This document shows positions 6,404 through 7,639 of a stretch of DNA of 7,639 nt, piece after piece. Origin of the DNA: Lachnospiraceae bacterium (lineage in GTDB: Bacteria; Bacillota; Clostridia; Lachnospirales; Lachnospiraceae); assembly GCA_003520105.1 (NCBI GenBank), contig DOVL01000285.1, forward strand, positions 1 through 7,639, read 5' to 3'. The position numbers and the translations under genes were made by a program. Under the pieces are notes generated by a model that saw nothing but the letters and a program-made list of their open reading frames with translations, did not search any database and had not been told where the DNA came from. Each line of letters starts with the position of its first letter. Positions within the stretch are counted from its first letter, which is position 1.

Positions 6404-6853
6404 ATGTCAAATCCATTATCAGAGGTTTATGGCAAGTTCAGACTGCATTATTACAGAGATGTATTTAACCGTATACAGGCGAGAGAGCTTTCTCTGTCGG
6501 CTGTTGAGGTTTACTGCACCGAGATAATAAGAGCACTGAACAAACCTACAATAAATGAATTTGCCAATTTCATCAACATATCATCACCTAATGCGACATA
6601 TAAGGTAAATTCACTTATTCAGAAGGGGTATGTTACTAAGATTCAGTCGGAGTCAGACAAGAGAGAGTATTATCTGGACGTGACTGAGAAGTTTTACAAA
6701 TACTGGAATCTGAGTGAAAAATATCTCGATATCGTCGAAGAGAGACTGGAGAATAATCTCAGCTCAGAGGAATTTGAGACCTTTAACAGGATACTCAAGA
6801 AGATCAGTAACGAAATGATGCCGGAAGTTGGACTTCCTGAGCGTGAACAATAA
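6404..6853 (+). CDS. MarR-family transcriptional regulator, probable fatty-acid synthesis repressor (FabT-like)
   Basis: This is a 149-residue winged-helix protein of MarR type. Helical dimerisation segments occupy about 5-28 and 95-140. The helix-turn-helix is at about 49-74 (TINEFANFINISSPNATYKVNSLIQKGY). The wing carries SDKREYYLDVT at 84-94, matching the D-x-R pattern and the strand that contacts DNA in MarR proteins. ATG 6404 is chosen because AAGGAG (6394-6399) lies four bases before it; an upstream TTG at 6383 lies deep in fabZ and has no such site. In streptococci FabT, also MarR-type, sits in the fab cluster and represses it with acyl-ACP as corepressor. That analogy and the tight coupling to fabZ suggest autoregulation of the operon, but ligand and operator are not visible. 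Being last in the operon is unlike streptococcal FabT, which is near the front. Confidence 0.88.
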   Translation: MSNPLSEVYGKFRLHYYRDVFNRIQARELSLSAVEVYCTEIIRALNKPTINEFANFINISSPNATYKVNSLIQKGYVTKIQSESDKREYYLDVTEKFYKYWNLSEKYLDIVEERLENNLSSEEFETFNRILKKISNEMMPEVGLPEREQ

Positions 6854-6869
6854 ATAGGTTTAATAAAAC

Positions 6870-6912
6870 ATAATCTCCTATTTTACCGTTGTAAAATAGG
6901 AGATTATATTTT
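6870..6912 (+). terminator. Intrinsic terminator of the acc-fab-marR operon
   Basis: A perfect 17-bp stem pairs 6870-6886 (ATAATCTCCTATTTTAC) with 6891-6907 across a CGTT tetraloop. It is followed directly by ATTTTATAATT. It starts 16 bases after the MarR stop, where the run of genes ends. The A-rich left flank (AATAAAAC) gives a T-rich tract on the other strand too, so it could act in both directions. Confidence 0.9.
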
Positions 6913-6935
6913 ATAATTAAATATCAATATAATGA

Positions 6936-6968
6936 TAAAAGGATGGATCATTATAATCCATCCTTTTA
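6936..6968 (+). terminator. Second perfect hairpin, possible back-up terminator
   Basis: TAAAAGGATGGAT (6936-6948) pairs perfectly over 13 bp with 6956-6968 around a seven-base CATTATA loop. The right arm ends in CCTTTTA, so a short T-run is inside the stem, but no T-tract follows (CATTAG). On the opposite strand the run after the stem is T-rich. It may catch read-through from the first terminator. The structure is clear; its function is uncertain. Confidence 0.55.
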
Positions 6969-6998
6969 CATTAGTGAAGGTTAAAAGTATTTATATGA

Positions 6999-7027
6999 TT
7001 AAAGAAGATTAGGGAAATCTTCTTTAA
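6999..7027 (+). repeat. Third perfect hairpin in the intergenic region
   Basis: TTAAAGAAGATT (6999-7010) and AATCTTCTTTAA (7016-7027) are perfect 12-bp complements around the loop AGGGA. CAGGGGGC follows, with no T-tract, so it is not a usual intrinsic terminator. It could be a binding palindrome or a leader structure for the AraC-family gene if transcription starts upstream of it. Confidence 0.6.
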
Positions 7028-7056
7028 CAGGGGGCTATTGGTTATTTCTATGGTTT

Positions 7057-7062
7057 TATAAT
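7057..7062 (+). promoter_or_regulatory. Possible -10 box for the AraC-family gene
   Basis: A consensus TATAAT lies about 92 bases before the ATG at 7155. The hexamer 17 bases upstream (GCTATT) is a poor -35 element, and TATAAA at 7085-7090 is a second candidate in the same AT-rich stretch. A promoter must lie between the operon terminator and 7155 if the gene is transcribed independently; this is the best single match but is weak evidence in such AT-rich DNA. Confidence 0.3.
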
Positions 7063-7130
7063 AAGGTATTTAAAAGACTAAGTATATAAAAAAAGTGCTT
7101 TTAATATTAAATTTATGACCCAATAGGGAT

Positions 7131-7155
7131 TATTTTTCAAAAAGGGTGAAAAATA
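7131..7155 (+). promoter_or_regulatory. Ribosome binding site inside a hairpin loop at the AraC-family start codon
   Basis: TATTTTTCA (7131-7139) and TGAAAAATA (7147-7155) are perfect 9-bp complements. The loop between them, AAAAGGG (7140-7146), is the Shine-Dalgarno, eight bases before the ATG. The right arm ends at the A of that ATG. The site fixes the start of the gene. The stem is AT-only apart from one C-G pair, so it may be only marginally stable as RNA; it could equally be a DNA operator. Confidence 0.6.
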
Positions 7156-7639
7156 TGGCAAAAATAACTGATGAATGGACAGAAATACTCTTCCAGAAGA
7201 GAGAAAATGAAGAGAAGCATCCCGGTTATGAGAGGGAAATGAGATTCTATGATCTCGTTGCAGAAGGTCGTATCAAGGATATGCAGGAGTTCCGTAAGGA
7301 TGCTCCGCCGTCTGATGCGAAGGAGAGAGGTGTGCTTTCTGAGGATCCGCTCCGTAACAGCATTTACCATATGATCGCTATGACAACGCTTATTTCCAGG
7401 GCATGTATAAGCCATGGCATCGAGCCGGAGATTGCTTATGAGATGAGTGATGTTTACATAAGACGGGTCGACAAGGCGAAGAAACCTGAAGAAGTCAACA
7501 GTATCCGTGAAGAAATGATACTTGATTTTGCGAACGAGATGAATAAGCGGAAGAAGGCTAATGTTAAGTCCGCTCAGGTTATCATGTGTCTTGACTACAT
7601 CAACGATCATCTACACGAAAATATAACCGTTCCGGAGCT
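7155..7639 (+). CDS. AraC-family transcriptional regulator, 3'-partial
   Basis: The frame runs open from ATG 7155 to the window edge, giving 161 codons plus two bases. The N-terminal part (about 1-140) is hydrophilic and predicted helical: MRFYDLVAEGRIKDMQ, then DPLRNSIYHMIAMTTLISRACISHGIEPEIAYEMSDVYI at about 65-102. There is no transmembrane segment, signal peptide or evident sugar-binding cupin. From about 142, VIMCLDYINDHLHENITVPE matches the first helix of an AraC-type DNA-binding domain, in which two helix-turn-helix motifs would follow beyond the window. I recall similar all-helical N-termini in Lachnospiraceae AraC-type regulators, whose ligands I do not know. It lies after the terminators and has its own Shine-Dalgarno, so it is probably a separate transcription unit with no implied link to fatty-acid synthesis. 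Family call is good; target and ligand are unknown. Confidence 0.8.
   Translation, partial: MAKITDEWTEILFQKRENEEKHPGYEREMRFYDLVAEGRIKDMQEFRKDAPPSDAKERGVLSEDPLRNSIYHMIAMTTLISRACISHGIEPEIAYEMSDVYIRRVDKAKKPEEVNSIREEMILDFANEMNKRKKANVKSAQVIMCLDYINDHLHENITVPE

Noticed and set aside
7137..7610. Minus-strand open frame of 157 codons opposite the AraC-family gene
   Set aside because: The protein has no recognisable family pattern and overlaps a plus-strand frame with a ribosome binding site and AraC-type sequence; it is a shadow frame. The other minus-strand frames opposite accD, accA, fabK, fabD, fabF and fabZ were dismissed for the same reason.

Overview
This window is a core lipid-metabolism locus from a Gram-positive anaerobe, most likely a clostridium of the Lachnospiraceae type (Butyrivibrio or Roseburia relatives). 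The reasons are moderate-to-low GC, frequent AGA arginine codons, strong AGGAGG-type ribosome binding sites, an FMN-type enoyl-ACP reductase (FabK), a MarR-type regulator attached to the fatty-acid genes, and an AraC-family regulator whose N-terminal region resembles ones I associate with Lachnospiraceae. The genus call is an inference. No rRNA, tRNA, CRISPR array, insertion sequence or phage gene is visible.

Region 1 (1-6853) is a run of eight same-strand genes: accD (5' end outside the window), accA, fabK, fabD, fabG, fabF, fabZ and a MarR-family regulator. AccD and AccA form the carboxyltransferase that makes malonyl-CoA. FabD moves malonyl to acyl carrier protein (ACP). FabF condenses, FabG reduces the 3-keto group, FabZ dehydrates and FabK reduces the enoyl group, which completes one elongation cycle. 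The genes for ACP, FabH, biotin carboxyl carrier protein and biotin carboxylase are not in the window. The regulator is last, one base after fabZ, and is followed by a strong intrinsic terminator. This fits a negative-feedback regulator of type II fatty-acid synthesis like FabT, although the operon promoter and operator are not visible.

Most gaps are short, with two exceptions. The accA-fabK gap (68 bases) holds two nested inverted repeats just upstream of the fabK ribosome binding site. The fabD-fabG gap (106 bases) holds a 23-bp, nearly perfect stem with no T-tract. Neither looks like a terminator, and the second is the most unusual structure in the window.

Region 2 (6854-7154) is a 301-base AT-rich intergenic stretch. 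It has three consecutive perfect hairpins (17, 13 and 12 bp), of which the first is a convincing terminator. After them come a possible promoter and a fourth small hairpin that holds a Shine-Dalgarno sequence in its loop and abuts a start codon.

Region 3 (7155-7639) is the first 161 codons of an AraC-family regulator that runs off the window. Overall this is an ordinary housekeeping locus. I see no new multi-gene system, and the items worth a second look are intergenic structures, the AccD N-terminus and the gene order.
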